DNA of 46,622 bases, taken from NCBI GenBank assembly GCA_020347625.1, contig CP070735.1:1859390-1906011 (forward strand), in the 5' to 3' direction. The notes under the pieces were generated by a model, which made no database searches, was not told where the DNA came from, and worked only from the letters and a program-made list of their open reading frames with translations. Positions 23,984 to 32,851 of the stretch are shown in pieces. Numbering within the stretch: position 1 is the stretch's first letter; every line of letters starts with the position of its first letter. The DNA comes from Deltaproteobacteria bacterium. GTDB lineage: Bacteria > Desulfobacterota > Syntrophobacteria > BM002. The position numbers were made by a program, and so were the translations under genes.

Positions 23984-25081
23984 ATGAGCAATGACGACCA
24001 TTTCTACAAGAATCTCTTGGACAGCCTATATGATGGGGTCTATTTCGTAGACCGAGATAGAAGAATTACCTACTGGAACAAAGGCGCAGAGAGGATATCA
24101 GGATATGAGAGTTCTGCGGTAATTGGGATGCGCTGTTCGGACAATCTACTTGTGCACATAAACGATGAAGGCGTCGCGCTTTGTAAAACGGTATGTCCAC
24201 TGGCGCAAACACTAAGCGATGGTCGGGTGCGTGAGGCAGAAGTTTATTTAAAGCACAAAGATGGTCATCGCGTGCCCGTTTTCATTCGTGTCTCTCCCCT
24301 TAGAGACTCAAACGGCCATATTGTCGGCGCGGTGGAGTCATTCAGAGATAACTCTTCTGAGGCTGCACTCCTACAAAAGGTCGAGGACCTTCAGAAAATG
24401 GCTCTGCTGGACCCTCTCACTGGATTAGCAAACAGACGCTACATTGACATGACACTGAGTTCCAGACTTGACGAGATGAAAAGGTATGATTGGCCCTGCG
24501 CAGTCCTTTTCATCGACATAGACAACTTTAAAGTCATCAACGATGCATATGGCCATAGCACCGGAGACAAAATACTGAAGATGGTCGCACGGACCCTCGC
24601 GAGCAACCTAAGGTCTTTCGACATGTTAGGTCGTTACGGTGGGGAAGAGTTCATTGCAATTATTACAAATGTTAATGCGGAGCAGCTGTATATTTTTGCG
24701 GATAAATTGCGTTTACTGGTTGAACAATCAAGTCTGTCCGCTGGAGTTGGCAGGGTTGGCGCTACCATATCCATTGGCGCGACGCTGGCACAAACAACCG
24801 ATACCGTGGAAACAGTGCTGAAAAGGGCGGATCAACTTATGTATCAAAGCAAGACCGCCGGTCGCAACCGGGTATCAATGGATGAGGTCATCCGTTGGGA
24901 TAAGGAAGGAATATTTGGAGGTATTAAGCCAGTGAACGAGCGCGACATTAATGACTCGGCAGCCGGTCAAATGGAAGGGCGACCGGTTAAAGAAATCCCG
25001 GTCTCACGACTGCCCGACTGGCAGAAAACGCTGAGGGAGAGACCCTTGAAACGCACTATCAAGAAAAAGTACCTCCTCTGA
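23984..25081 (+). CDS. PAS-GGDEF diguanylate cyclase
   Basis: The 365-residue protein makes cyclic di-GMP. A PAS domain (residues 7-120) carries a Cys-rich stretch (GVALCKTVCPLAQTL), which may hold a redox or metal ligand. A linker helix leads into GGDEF (141-310) with active site GGEEF at 219-223. The inhibitory I-site RxxD is present as RSFD at 210-213, five residues before it, so product inhibition is expected. The C-terminal tail of about 60 residues is basic and unmatched. I chose ATG 23984 over the upstream start at 23912 because the PAS domain begins just after it. The signal is unknown. It has no signal peptide or membrane helix, so it is cytosolic. Confidence 0.92.
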   Translation: MSNDDHFYKNLLDSLYDGVYFVDRDRRITYWNKGAERISGYESSAVIGMRCSDNLLVHINDEGVALCKTVCPLAQTLSDGRVREAEVYLKHKDGHRVPVFIRVSPLRDSNGHIVGAVESFRDNSSEAALLQKVEDLQKMALLDPLTGLANRRYIDMTLSSRLDEMKRYDWPCAVLFIDIDNFKVINDAYGHSTGDKILKMVARTLASNLRSFDMLGRYGGEEFIAIITNVNAEQLYIFADKLRLLVEQSSLSAGVGRVGATISIGATLAQTTDTVETVLKRADQLMYQSKTAGRNRVSMDEVIRWDKEGIFGGIKPVNERDINDSAAGQMEGRPVKEIPVSRLPDWQKTLRERPLKRTIKKKYLL

Positions 25082-25224
25082 GGTAAATCATATCAACGGC
25101 AAACCTCATCTCATATTCGTATCTTAAGATTCACCCGGCATGTATTCTCGTGCACATTCTTTGGTAATTTCACAACTTCTCCAGACTGAATGCGGGTATA
25201 GCTGCTTTTATCTTTAGTGCATGC

Positions 25225-25908
25225 TCAGTAAAAGCTTTCCGTGTAAACCAGAGATCCTGGGAACTTTTCATCCACCAGGAGGGTGACGTCCCGGATCATT
25301 TCCTGTTGGCCGCTGAGGTAGAAGTCGTAAATGCCAGGTGGAAACTGTTCCTCGAGGTAGCGAGTGACCCTGCCGTGGAAACCGTCTGTTGGTGGGGTTT
25401 CAGTTCGCCTTTCCGATAGACAGGGAACATAAACAGCGGCACAAGAACGAAAAAACGGTTGGTAGTAAAGGTCAGAAGAGGTTTTCACCCCATGTAGCAG
25501 GGTAAACCCGGTAACCCCGGAACGGCCAATGGAGAGGAACGGTGCAATGCCGGTGCCAGTGGCGACGAAGACGGCTGACCGCTCAGAGGGCCGATAGGTG
25601 AAATACCCATGAGGTCCTGTGAAAGTGAAGCTTGTACCGATTGCAGCGGCGGCGAGTATGGGCGAGAAGGGGCCTTCTTCCACATGGTAAATACAGAGCG
25701 CAAGGGTGGTATCATCTGGGGTGGTGATTACAGAATAATCCCGTTCAATGGAATGGTGCTGAAAACGAATGCGTTGGCCTGGTTCGAATGTGAATGAGGG
25801 AGGCCGCTTCAGCCTTATTTCAAAAGTTATTTCAGTGAGCCAGCACCGATCCAATAGCTCGGTGGCGTAACTGTTTGCGTCAGGCGTGACTGTTTTAGAC
25901 AGCTTCAT
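25225..25908 (-). CDS. FAD/NAD(P)-dependent oxidoreductase (ferredoxin-NADP reductase superfamily)
   Basis: The 227-residue protein has an N-terminal FAD-binding barrel with the flavin motif RDYS (residues 56-59) and an NAD(P)-binding domain with ATGTGIAPFLS and CLSERRTET. It transfers electrons between NAD(P)H and a protein partner or small acceptor. It is short and has no iron-sulphur domain, so a partner carrier is expected. Its start overlaps the cobalamin adenosyltransferase stop by 4 nt (25905-25908), so the two are co-translated. A flavoprotein reductase could supply the cob(I)alamin reduction that the adenosyltransferase needs; that is an inference from the coupling. Confidence 0.87.
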   Translation of the reverse strand: MKLSKTVTPDANSYATELLDRCWLTEITFEIRLKRPPSFTFEPGQRIRFQHHSIERDYSVITTPDDTTLALCIYHVEEGPFSPILAAAAIGTSFTFTGPHGYFTYRPSERSAVFVATGTGIAPFLSIGRSGVTGFTLLHGVKTSSDLYYQPFFRSCAAVYVPCLSERRTETPPTDGFHGRVTRYLEEQFPPGIYDFYLSGQQEMIRDVTLLVDEKFPGSLVYTESFY

Positions 25909-26474
25909 TTTTCCCAGACCCTATCGGAGATGTTATGAATCCTGTTGCAATGACGAGCCAGAACGAACAGATAATCGGAGAGCCGATTAAGGTAAACGAC
26001 CACGGCTCGAAGTTGCTCAGACTCCGAATCCTTAGCGGAAGTTGCTGACAAGCGAACCACATGCCTCTCAGCCCTACGGCAGACTGCTCTGGCCACATGA
26101 GCCCATGCAGCGGAGATATGCCCTCCAGGCAGGAGAAAATCCTTTAGGTTGGAAAGTCCCTTGTCCATTCGATCAATGGCTGCTTCGAGGAGTTTACTGT
26201 GCTTTTCGCTGATTTCCTCCAGATCAGATGCGACCGACGATCCCGGAGTTACGGCGAGCCAAGCACCAACTCGGAACAGATCCGATTGGATTCGCTGGAT
26301 TTCTTCCGTGAGTTTCAGCTCCTCTGGGGGTAGGGAAGCAACAAGCCCACCGAGAACACTATTGAGTTCATCCACGTCGCCGTAGGCTTCTACCCTTAGG
26401 TCGGATTTACTCACTCTCTCGCCGCTGAAAAGGCTGGTTTTGCCGCGGTCCCCACTGCCCGTATAAATTTTCAT
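25905..26474 (-). CDS. ATP:cob(I)alamin adenosyltransferase, PduO type
   Basis: The 189-residue protein makes adenosylcobalamin from cob(I)alamin and ATP. Conserved parts are the N-terminal MKIYTGSGDRGKTSLFSG, VSKSDLRVEAYGDVDELNS, the CRRAERHVV segment and YLNRLSDYLFVLARHCNR. The Arg and Asp residues that hold ATP and B12 are present. There is no cobalamin riboswitch visible upstream within 300 nt. Translation is coupled to the FNR-like reductase downstream, so a B12 activation pair is likely. Confidence 0.95.
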   Translation of the reverse strand: MKIYTGSGDRGKTSLFSGERVSKSDLRVEAYGDVDELNSVLGGLVASLPPEELKLTEEIQRIQSDLFRVGAWLAVTPGSSVASDLEEISEKHSKLLEAAIDRMDKGLSNLKDFLLPGGHISAAWAHVARAVCRRAERHVVRLSATSAKDSESEQLRAVVVYLNRLSDYLFVLARHCNRIHNISDRVWEK

Positions 26475-26792
26475 CTTTTCATCTACCTCCCAAAATCAAC
26501 GTACACTGTCATGTTAAGAACCAACTCTAGTCAGTCAAGTAACCCTAAGAAACCATTTTCATTGGAAGCTAAGAAACCTAATCGGGGCGCAAGGCGATCA
26601 TTGCGAAATCCGCAATCGGAAACCCCTCCGGGGATAGCTAAATCCTTTGGGCTTGGATTCTTTATTATGCAAGCCAGATGCAACTCACGGCCGGCATTGG
26701 TTTAATTTTGTCCTCGACATGGACAGGGCGAACGCTTATCTTTCTAGCAGAAATCATTCTCTTAATAAATAACATGACAGGGGGACCTTGCA
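26475..26792. other. Divergent spacer with repeat remnant
   Basis: The 318 bases between the adenosyltransferase and the Grx-TrxR fusion contain no gene. A degenerate AATCCGC-type heptamer remnant (GAAATCCGCAATCGGAAACC) lies near 26605-26624. The last bases carry the ribosome site of the next gene. Confidence 0.5.
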
Positions 26793-28034
26793 ATGTCACA
26801 ACCAGAAATAACCGTGTATGGTGCCTACTGGTGCCCCGACTGCCGGCAGAGCAAGCAGTTTCTGGGAGAGCACCAGATCCCATATAACTGGGTAAATATT
26901 GAGGAAGATAAAGATGCCGAGGAGTTTGTCATCAAGACAAACAACGGCAAGCGGATTATCCCGACGATTACCTTTGCCGATGGCTCTTTTCTTGTTGAGC
27001 CCAGTAATGCTGAACTGGCAGCCAAGCTGGGATTGAAGACCACTGCCAGCCGCAGCCATTATGATTTGATCGTCCTGGGAGGTGGTCCTGCAGGTTTGAC
27101 GGCAGCCCTTTACACGGCTCGCGAGTTCATCGATACCCTGGTAATAGAACGCGCCGCCTTTGGCGGACAGGCAGCTGGAACAGAAAAACTGGATAATATG
27201 CCGGGATTTCCCGATGGTGTGGCTGGTATCGAATTTTCCCAGCGGTTGCGCCAACAAGCTGAGCGGTTTGGGGTGGAGTTGCTACAGGCTCAGGACGTTG
27301 TCGGGATTCATAGCCATAATAACTACCACTGTGTGCGAACCGGAGATGGCGCAGAATACAGTGCTCGCGCCGTACTCATTACTACCGGAAGTCGCTACAG
27401 ACGGCTGAACGTACCAGGTGAAAACGAGTTTATCGGAGCGGGTGTCCATTTTTGTGCCACCTGTGATGGGCCGTTTTACAAAGGCAAACAGATCGCGGTG
27501 GTGGGGGGAGGAAACAGCGCAACCGAGGAAAGTCTGCTTCTCACCAAGTTTGCCGACACGGTGACCATGTTGGTTCGGGGTGGCGATTTTAAAGCAACCC
27601 AGATCATCCAGGAAAGCGTACTCGACCATCCCAAGATAGAGGTCCGCTGGCATACGGAAGTGAAAGAGTTCCTGGGGGAAAGTTCCAAGTTGAATAGGCT
27701 TAGAGTAGTAAACAATCAGACCGGTGACGAGGAAGAACTGCAGATGGATGGTGTTTTCATCTTCATTGGTCTCGAGCCAAACACCGGAATTCTTGACGGC
27801 AGTGAGGTGTTGTTGGACGAGTGGGGCTTCATAGTCACTGGCCACGATTTGGTTCACAGTGGGGACAAGCCTCGTGGCATTGAACAACGTGATCCTCATC
27901 TACTGGAAACCAGCGTTCCAGGGATCTTTGCCGCAGGTGACGTGCGGGACAAGAGCACCAAGCAGGTGGCAAGTGCAGCGGGCGAGGGGGCCAGTGCGGC
28001 CCTGATGATCAGAGAATACTTGAAAACTGTCTGA
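26793..28034 (+). CDS. Glutaredoxin-thioredoxin reductase fusion protein
   Basis: The 413-residue protein joins an N-terminal glutaredoxin-like domain (residues 5-80, redox motif CPDC at 14-17, conserved TVYGAYWCPDC and IPTITFADGS) to a full low-molecular-weight thioredoxin reductase (90-413). The reductase part has the FAD motif GGGPAG (96-101), active-site CATC at 221-224 and an NAD(P) motif GGGNSATEE. NADPH electrons would pass through FAD and CATC to the attached glutaredoxin domain, making a self-contained thiol reductase. Such fusions are known in some anaerobes. AGGGGGACC lies upstream of ATG 26793. It is cytosolic and stands alone. Confidence 0.93.
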   Translation: MSQPEITVYGAYWCPDCRQSKQFLGEHQIPYNWVNIEEDKDAEEFVIKTNNGKRIIPTITFADGSFLVEPSNAELAAKLGLKTTASRSHYDLIVLGGGPAGLTAALYTAREFIDTLVIERAAFGGQAAGTEKLDNMPGFPDGVAGIEFSQRLRQQAERFGVELLQAQDVVGIHSHNNYHCVRTGDGAEYSARAVLITTGSRYRRLNVPGENEFIGAGVHFCATCDGPFYKGKQIAVVGGGNSATEESLLLTKFADTVTMLVRGGDFKATQIIQESVLDHPKIEVRWHTEVKEFLGESSKLNRLRVVNNQTGDEEELQMDGVFIFIGLEPNTGILDGSEVLLDEWGFIVTGHDLVHSGDKPRGIEQRDPHLLETSVPGIFAAGDVRDKSTKQVASAAGEGASAALMIREYLKTV

Positions 28035-28043
28035 TGGTGTTTG

Positions 28044-28178
28044 AATCCGCGAAGGGCGCAAAGTCGGAAGAGATATGAGATGTGGGATGTGTGATATGGG
28101 ATGGAAAGTTTTTTAGTATCTCACATCCCAATTCTCATATCCCACATCCGGGTTTATCTTTCGCGTTCTTCGCGGATT
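28044..28178. repeat. Nested double inverted repeat (GCGAAGRRC outer, GATGTGG inner)
   Basis: The outer arms are AATCCGCGAAGGGCGCAAAG (28044-28063) and CTTTCGCGTTCTTCGCGGATT in part (28158-28178). Inside, GATGTGG, GATGTGT, GATATGG, GATGG (28079-28104) pairs with the complement at 28124-28148. The element fills the spacer between Grx-TrxR and the next small gene. Confidence 0.8.
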
Positions 28179-28204
28179 GATTTAGCGTAGGAGAAAAACG
28201 ATAA

Positions 28205-28387
28205 ATGGCCGAGAGTAGGAGGCAAGAATTATTTGAGCTGATTCAGGAGCTGAAAGAGAAGCTTCGTGATAGGGAGGCTGCTCTTCCGGCCCATTCGATC
28301 CGACCACACCAGATTTTGGAAATAGAAGAATTTGAAGAAAAGATAGCTGCCATGGAAAAGGAATTTCAAGAGATGTCTAAGGCTTGA
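28205..28387 (+). CDS. Small coiled-coil protein
   Basis: The 60-residue protein is entirely helical and charged (LFELIQELKEKLRDREAALP, then IEEFEEKIAAMEKEFQEM), with a Pro-containing hinge (ALPAHSIRPHQ) between two coiled-coil halves. There is no signal peptide. AGGAG lies about 11 nt before ATG 28205. The function is unknown; the hinge and two-helix layout suggest an adaptor or a dimerising partner. It converges with the EAL protein, with a gap of 3 nt between the two stop codons. Confidence 0.7.
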   Translation: MAESRRQELFELIQELKEKLRDREAALPAHSIRPHQILEIEEFEEKIAAMEKEFQEMSKA

Positions 28388-28390
28388 GAC

Positions 28391-30520
28391 TTACAAATTC
28401 ATCTCAAGCTCTTCCCCTTGCAGCAGTGGGATAATGTCATAAAAGGGGACGGGCGGGCTGAAGTAGTAACCTTGCATCACATTACAGTCGCGTTCTCGCA
28501 AGAACTCCAGTTGCTCTTCCGTTTCCACCCCAACTGCGACCACCTCAAGTTGTAGACTGTGTGCCATGGCGATGGTGGCAGTAACGATGGCTGTGCTATC
28601 TTTATCGGCGGGAATGTCTTTTATGAAGGAGCGGTCTATTTTTAGGGCGTCCAGCGGGTGGTTTTTTAGATGGTAGAGTGAAGAATAGCCAGTACCGAAA
28701 TCATCAATGGCAACTCTTATTCCCATCTCCTTCAAATGTTGCAACGCTTCGATTACATCCCCATCATTTTGAATTAACGTGTTCTCGGGAAGTTCTATCT
28801 CCAGTTGGAAAGGTGCCATGCCAGTTTCATTCAGGATCTGAGACAACAGTTCCACCAATGTTCCCTTCTTCAGCAATAGACTTGAGAGATTGACAGCAAT
28901 GCGCATTGGCTCTTGGCCTGCCGCTTGCCAGGCTATGTTTTGCAGGCAGGCTGTCCGGAGTACCCACTCGCTAATGGGCTCTATGAGAGCACTTTCTTCT
29001 GCCAGAGGTATGATTTCTGCCGGTGGCACCACCCCCCATTTTGGATGCTGCCAGCGTATCAGTGCTTCCGTGCCAATAACTTTTTCCGTGCTTATTTCCA
29101 GTTGTGGCTGGTAGTAGAGCAATAACTCATCATTCTCCAACGCTTTATGTAAATCGCTTTTTAGAGTAATTCTCTCAGAAGAAGCACCCTTCATGGAATC
29201 CGCATAGAACTGGAAATTATTTCTTCCCAGGTTCTTAGCATGATACATTGCTTTGTCAGCTTTTTTGATGAGGGTCTCAGCATCCTTGCCATCGGAAGGA
29301 TAGAGGCTAATCCCGATGCTGGTGGTAATAAATAGCTCCTGTTTGTCTACCATGAACGCATCGGAAAGTGTGTAGAGGATGCGTCGAGCTACTTTAGCAG
29401 CATCCTTGGTCTGCTCGATGTTAGTAAGCAGTAAGACAAACTCGTCGCCACCAAACCGCGCTACATTTGTGTTTGATATATCCTCAATGTTACGGGCAAG
29501 GATGTCACTTTTACGGATAATTCTTATTAACCGTTCACCTACAGCCCGAAGCAGCAGGTCACCAACGTGGTGGCCGAATGTATCGTTGATGCGCTTGAAA
29601 TGGTCAAGATCGAGAAACAGGGTTGCAAGAAGAGATTTATTACGTTTGGCATAAGCCAGTGCTTGGTTCAAATGTTCGTTGAACATCAACCGGTTGGGCA
29701 AACCTGTTAAACAGTCGTAGAAGGCGAGATAGCGCATCTCTTCTTCAGCTCTTTTGCGGGCGGTGATATCAGCGATAAAATTCAGAGTTGCCGGCTTGTC
29801 CTCCCAGTTAATGCAGACACCTTTTGCCTCCACCCACGTGGTATTATCAGTCTTGGAGACAACCCGAAAAGAATGCGCGGATGATGCTCTGGTACCGACC
29901 ATAACCCTTGTGTGGTATTCAAGTACCTCTTCCCGATCGTCCGGGTGGACGAATTCCACAAACGGTTCAGTCGTCAAAGCATTTTCCGGATGACCGATGA
30001 GTTCGACGGCATTAGGATTGAAGAATCTAAGCATTCCGTCTTGGATAACCACGATGGCCTCATTGGCGTTTTCCACCAATAAACGATATTTACCTTCTGA
30101 TTTTAGTAACTTATCGTAAAGCTTTTTGGACTGCAGAACGGAATTGATTCTGGCTTTCAACTCTGGCATGAAATATGGTTTGGTTACGTAAGCGATTGCC
30201 CCGGCCTCAAAACCTTTGACAACATCTTCCTTCTCGTCGATTACCGTCCCTACTATTATAGGAATATGACGGGTGGCAGGGTCATCTTTTATCAGTTTGG
30301 TGGCTTGGATACCGTTCATAACCGGCATCATCAAATCCATCAAAACGATGTCGGGATTCAAACTGCGGGTTTGGCTGACTGCTTCGCTACCATTGGGGAC
30401 GCTAACTACCGAAAATCCTTCACGTTCAAGTTCGGTGCTGACAAGTTCTCTGAGCTCATCATCGTCCTCAGCAAGCAGAACCACATTCGGTTTCTCATTC
30501 ACGGCAGAACCCTGCTCCAT
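28391..30520 (-). CDS. REC-PAS-GGDEF-EAL cyclic-di-GMP signalling protein
   Basis: The 709-residue protein has a receiver domain (12-130; phospho-acceptor Asp62, Lys114), a PAS domain (140-255), a GGDEF domain (265-435; active site GGDEF at 357-361) and an EAL domain (450-700). The EAL part keeps EAL at 485-487, the DDFGTGYSSL loop and the ALKIDRSFIKD lysine segment, so it looks able to degrade cyclic di-GMP. The GGDEF is intact, with an insertion before it (LARNIEDISNTNV). Dual-activity proteins are usually biased by their input; here the receiver suggests control by a histidine kinase not encoded next door. GAGAGGAAG precedes ATG 30520. It is cytosolic. Confidence 0.94.
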   Translation of the reverse strand: MEQGSAVNEKPNVVLLAEDDDELRELVSTELEREGFSVVSVPNGSEAVSQTRSLNPDIVLMDLMMPVMNGIQATKLIKDDPATRHIPIIVGTVIDEKEDVVKGFEAGAIAYVTKPYFMPELKARINSVLQSKKLYDKLLKSEGKYRLLVENANEAIVVIQDGMLRFFNPNAVELIGHPENALTTEPFVEFVHPDDREEVLEYHTRVMVGTRASSAHSFRVVSKTDNTTWVEAKGVCINWEDKPATLNFIADITARKRAEEEMRYLAFYDCLTGLPNRLMFNEHLNQALAYAKRNKSLLATLFLDLDHFKRINDTFGHHVGDLLLRAVGERLIRIIRKSDILARNIEDISNTNVARFGGDEFVLLLTNIEQTKDAAKVARRILYTLSDAFMVDKQELFITTSIGISLYPSDGKDAETLIKKADKAMYHAKNLGRNNFQFYADSMKGASSERITLKSDLHKALENDELLLYYQPQLEISTEKVIGTEALIRWQHPKWGVVPPAEIIPLAEESALIEPISEWVLRTACLQNIAWQAAGQEPMRIAVNLSSLLLKKGTLVELLSQILNETGMAPFQLEIELPENTLIQNDGDVIEALQHLKEMGIRVAIDDFGTGYSSLYHLKNHPLDALKIDRSFIKDIPADKDSTAIVTATIAMAHSLQLEVVAVGVETEEQLEFLRERDCNVMQGYYFSPPVPFYDIIPLLQGEELEMNL

Positions 30521-30707
30521 AGTTCTCTTCCTCTCGATCAGAAATCACCCCTGGTAACTTAAGCACATCCTGTGCCAACTTCATGCCAATAACATTCTCT
30601 GACGCCTAGATGTCGTGAAGAGGTCAAATCTTGGCGGGAAAAAGGAGAGCAGGCGGCGAGTTTTCAAAGGAGGAAAGCTGGTGCGATCCAGAATATATGC
30701 TATAAAA

Positions 30708-31787
30708 TTATTCCAGGGGAGTGAGGTGGTGTTCGATGTACCCCATGAGAGCTAGAGCGAGCAGAATGGAACCGATGACTGCTCCGATGAGTATTGTTTT
30801 TTTGCGTCGGGCCGGATGCCGTTCAGGAGAGCGGTCGATGAACGGCAATGCCATGATCAACGCGACCAGGCCGCCGGGGATTATGGCGGTTGCAATTACA
30901 GTCAAGGGTCCTTTAAAGATTGCCACCAGCTGATTCAAGGATAGGACCCACCACTCAGGGTTGGGCACATAAGTTGCGTCCGTGGGGTCGGCAGGATCGC
31001 CTAAAGGTGCAGGCCAATACCACGAAACCAGCCCCAGGACTACAGTGACCACGAGGAACAGAAAGAGCCAACGGTTGACGATATTGGGAACGAAAGGTAC
31101 TTTTTTCTGTTGATCTCCCTCTTCACCGGCGAGTGGCCCGGAAATTCCCCGATACCAAAGAAAATGGACGTGAACCGCAATGAACAACAGGAGCAGACCC
31201 GGCAAAATGATGGTGTGCAGGACATAAAACCGAGTCAAGGCGACGATACCGGTTCGAGGGCCTCCCTGCAGCATTCTGACGAGGAAATCTCCCAATACGG
31301 GGACCGAAGACATAATGCTGTTACGCACCTGAGTTGACCAGTAGCCTTTCTGGTCCCAGGGGAGTAAATCGCCGGTAATGATGAATGCGGGCAAGATGAG
31401 CATCACCAGCACCCCGGAGATCCAGACCATTTCGCGGGGCGGTTTATAACCCCCAACGAAGAATGCCCTAAGCAAATGGAGACCCACGACCACCAAAAGA
31501 AGATTCCAGGCGTAATAATGCACTCCCCTGACCACGTCGCCAAAAGGAATGTTGAACTGAGCGTAGTCCACACTGTCATATGCAGCACCGGGCGCAGGCG
31601 AATAGTAAAAGGCCATGAAGGCCCCGCTTATAAAAAGCAGGACCACCAGAACCAGACTCAGAGAACCGCAGAAGCGGGACCAGGACAACCCATGGCTGGA
31701 AACTTCTAAGTCTCGCACCCAGGCGACAAGGGTGTCCAGGGCCAACCACTCAAGCAAAGTTTTGGAACGGTTCTGGGTTTCCATCAT
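30708..31787 (-). CDS. Cytochrome b of a bc-type complex (fused b6 plus subunit IV)
   Basis: The 359-residue membrane protein has about eight helices. Heme ligands are His90 and His104, then His191 and His206; the 14-residue gap in the second pair is the b6f-type spacing rather than the 13-residue bc1-type. The Qo motif PEWY reads PEWW (277-280). It combines the b6 half with a subunit-IV half. Start ATG 31787 has GAGAAAAG upstream, 24 nt after the second EB_dh gene. With the Rieske protein and the two EB_dh-like proteins it forms the quinol-oxidising core of a complex in which the usual cytochrome c1 or f is absent. Confidence 0.93.
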   Translation of the reverse strand: MMETQNRSKTLLEWLALDTLVAWVRDLEVSSHGLSWSRFCGSLSLVLVVLLFISGAFMAFYYSPAPGAAYDSVDYAQFNIPFGDVVRGVHYYAWNLLLVVVGLHLLRAFFVGGYKPPREMVWISGVLVMLILPAFIITGDLLPWDQKGYWSTQVRNSIMSSVPVLGDFLVRMLQGGPRTGIVALTRFYVLHTIILPGLLLLFIAVHVHFLWYRGISGPLAGEEGDQQKKVPFVPNIVNRWLFLFLVVTVVLGLVSWYWPAPLGDPADPTDATYVPNPEWWVLSLNQLVAIFKGPLTVIATAIIPGGLVALIMALPFIDRSPERHPARRKKTILIGAVIGSILLALALMGYIEHHLTPLE

Positions 31788-31811
31788 AGCGCTTTTCTCA
31801 GAATAAAATCC

Positions 31812-32813
31812 TCAGCGGCTGAATTTGAGGGTCATTGCCTTGGTGGCTTTGGAGTGATCGTTACCTGAATCATCGAACACCGCCATGGCAAAGCTGTACT
31901 GTTTCCTATGGTCGAAGGCAACATCGTCATCATGGCCGGTATTTAGCTTGCGGTATAGCATGACTGTCCAGCCGCCATCGGTATAACGACTGACCGCCTT
32001 GACGTCAAAGCGGGAGCCGGACGGTTTTTTGGGAAGGCGAAAAGGGATGATATCTCCAGGTTTGAAGACGGAATAGTCAGCGATCTCAACCGCCTCTTTG
32101 ATTAGCAAAAATCCGGGGACCGAGGGCTTTTGGGTCGGATCCTGCATGAAGCGAGGTTTTGATTTGTCCTCGGTCTGATTCTTAACGTCTCCACCTTCGC
32201 CGGTGTCTTTGACTCGTCCCGTCTCCCGGTAAGCTCCGGAGGGTCTGCCAGCCACGGTGAGCCAGGCGTCATCAGCATAGTCGTAAGGGGCAGACCCCGC
32301 CGCCTTCCAGTGCCACAAATCACCTTTCTCGGCAGCGGTCTTGGTGGCGAAACTCCAATGCTCCTTGGGTTCCTCCGGGGGACTGTGGCAAGTTATGGCG
32401 CAGCCCCTGGTGGCGAACTTGTTGATTCGGGTAATTTCGAACAGCAGGGCAATACGGTCCTCGTTGCCTTCGAGATGAATCCACTTCTCACCATCAAACT
32501 GCCAAGATTGCTTGGTTACACTCCTGGTGGAATCCAGCCATTTGAAACGGAAGTATATGGTATCGTCTGTGTAGATCGCTTGGCTGAAAACGGTTTCCTC
32601 TTTTTCACCAAGACTCCCTCTTCCTTTCACAGGGACCAGTACCGCAGGTGCCTTCTGCCAGATCGAGTCATCCAGACCGGTGGGAGCTTTGTGGACGTGG
32701 ATGGCGTTAATGACCAGTTGGGCTGCCAAACCCAACTGGTCAAGCCCCAAGAGCATGCCGCCCAAGACTAAAACCATGGCCAGACTCAGGTTTACAATTA
32801 TCCTTCCGCGCAT
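31812..32813 (-). CDS. EB_dh-like heme-binding periplasmic protein, copy 2
   Basis: The 333-residue protein has a signal anchor (MRGRIIVNLSLAMVLVLGG, uncleaved or cleaved near residue 31) and one ethylbenzene-dehydrogenase-type heme domain (DOMON-like). The motif GCAITCH gives Cys138, Cys142 and His143, a CX3CH spacing instead of the usual CXXCH, so it may bind heme c covalently or ligate heme b. DLWHWKA, ADDAWLTV and FAMAVFDDSGNDHS are typical of the family. I chose ATG 32813, preceded by AGGAGG; an upstream in-frame start at 32834 lacks a site. It is a paralogue of the gene at 32852. Confidence 0.88.
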   Translation of the reverse strand: MRGRIIVNLSLAMVLVLGGMLLGLDQLGLAAQLVINAIHVHKAPTGLDDSIWQKAPAVLVPVKGRGSLGEKEETVFSQAIYTDDTIYFRFKWLDSTRSVTKQSWQFDGEKWIHLEGNEDRIALLFEITRINKFATRGCAITCHSPPEEPKEHWSFATKTAAEKGDLWHWKAAGSAPYDYADDAWLTVAGRPSGAYRETGRVKDTGEGGDVKNQTEDKSKPRFMQDPTQKPSVPGFLLIKEAVEIADYSVFKPGDIIPFRLPKKPSGSRFDVKAVSRYTDGGWTVMLYRKLNTGHDDDVAFDHRKQYSFAMAVFDDSGNDHSKATKAMTLKFSR

Positions 32814-32851
32814 GGGGCGCCTCCTAACTATCAATGTCGCCTATCAAATTT

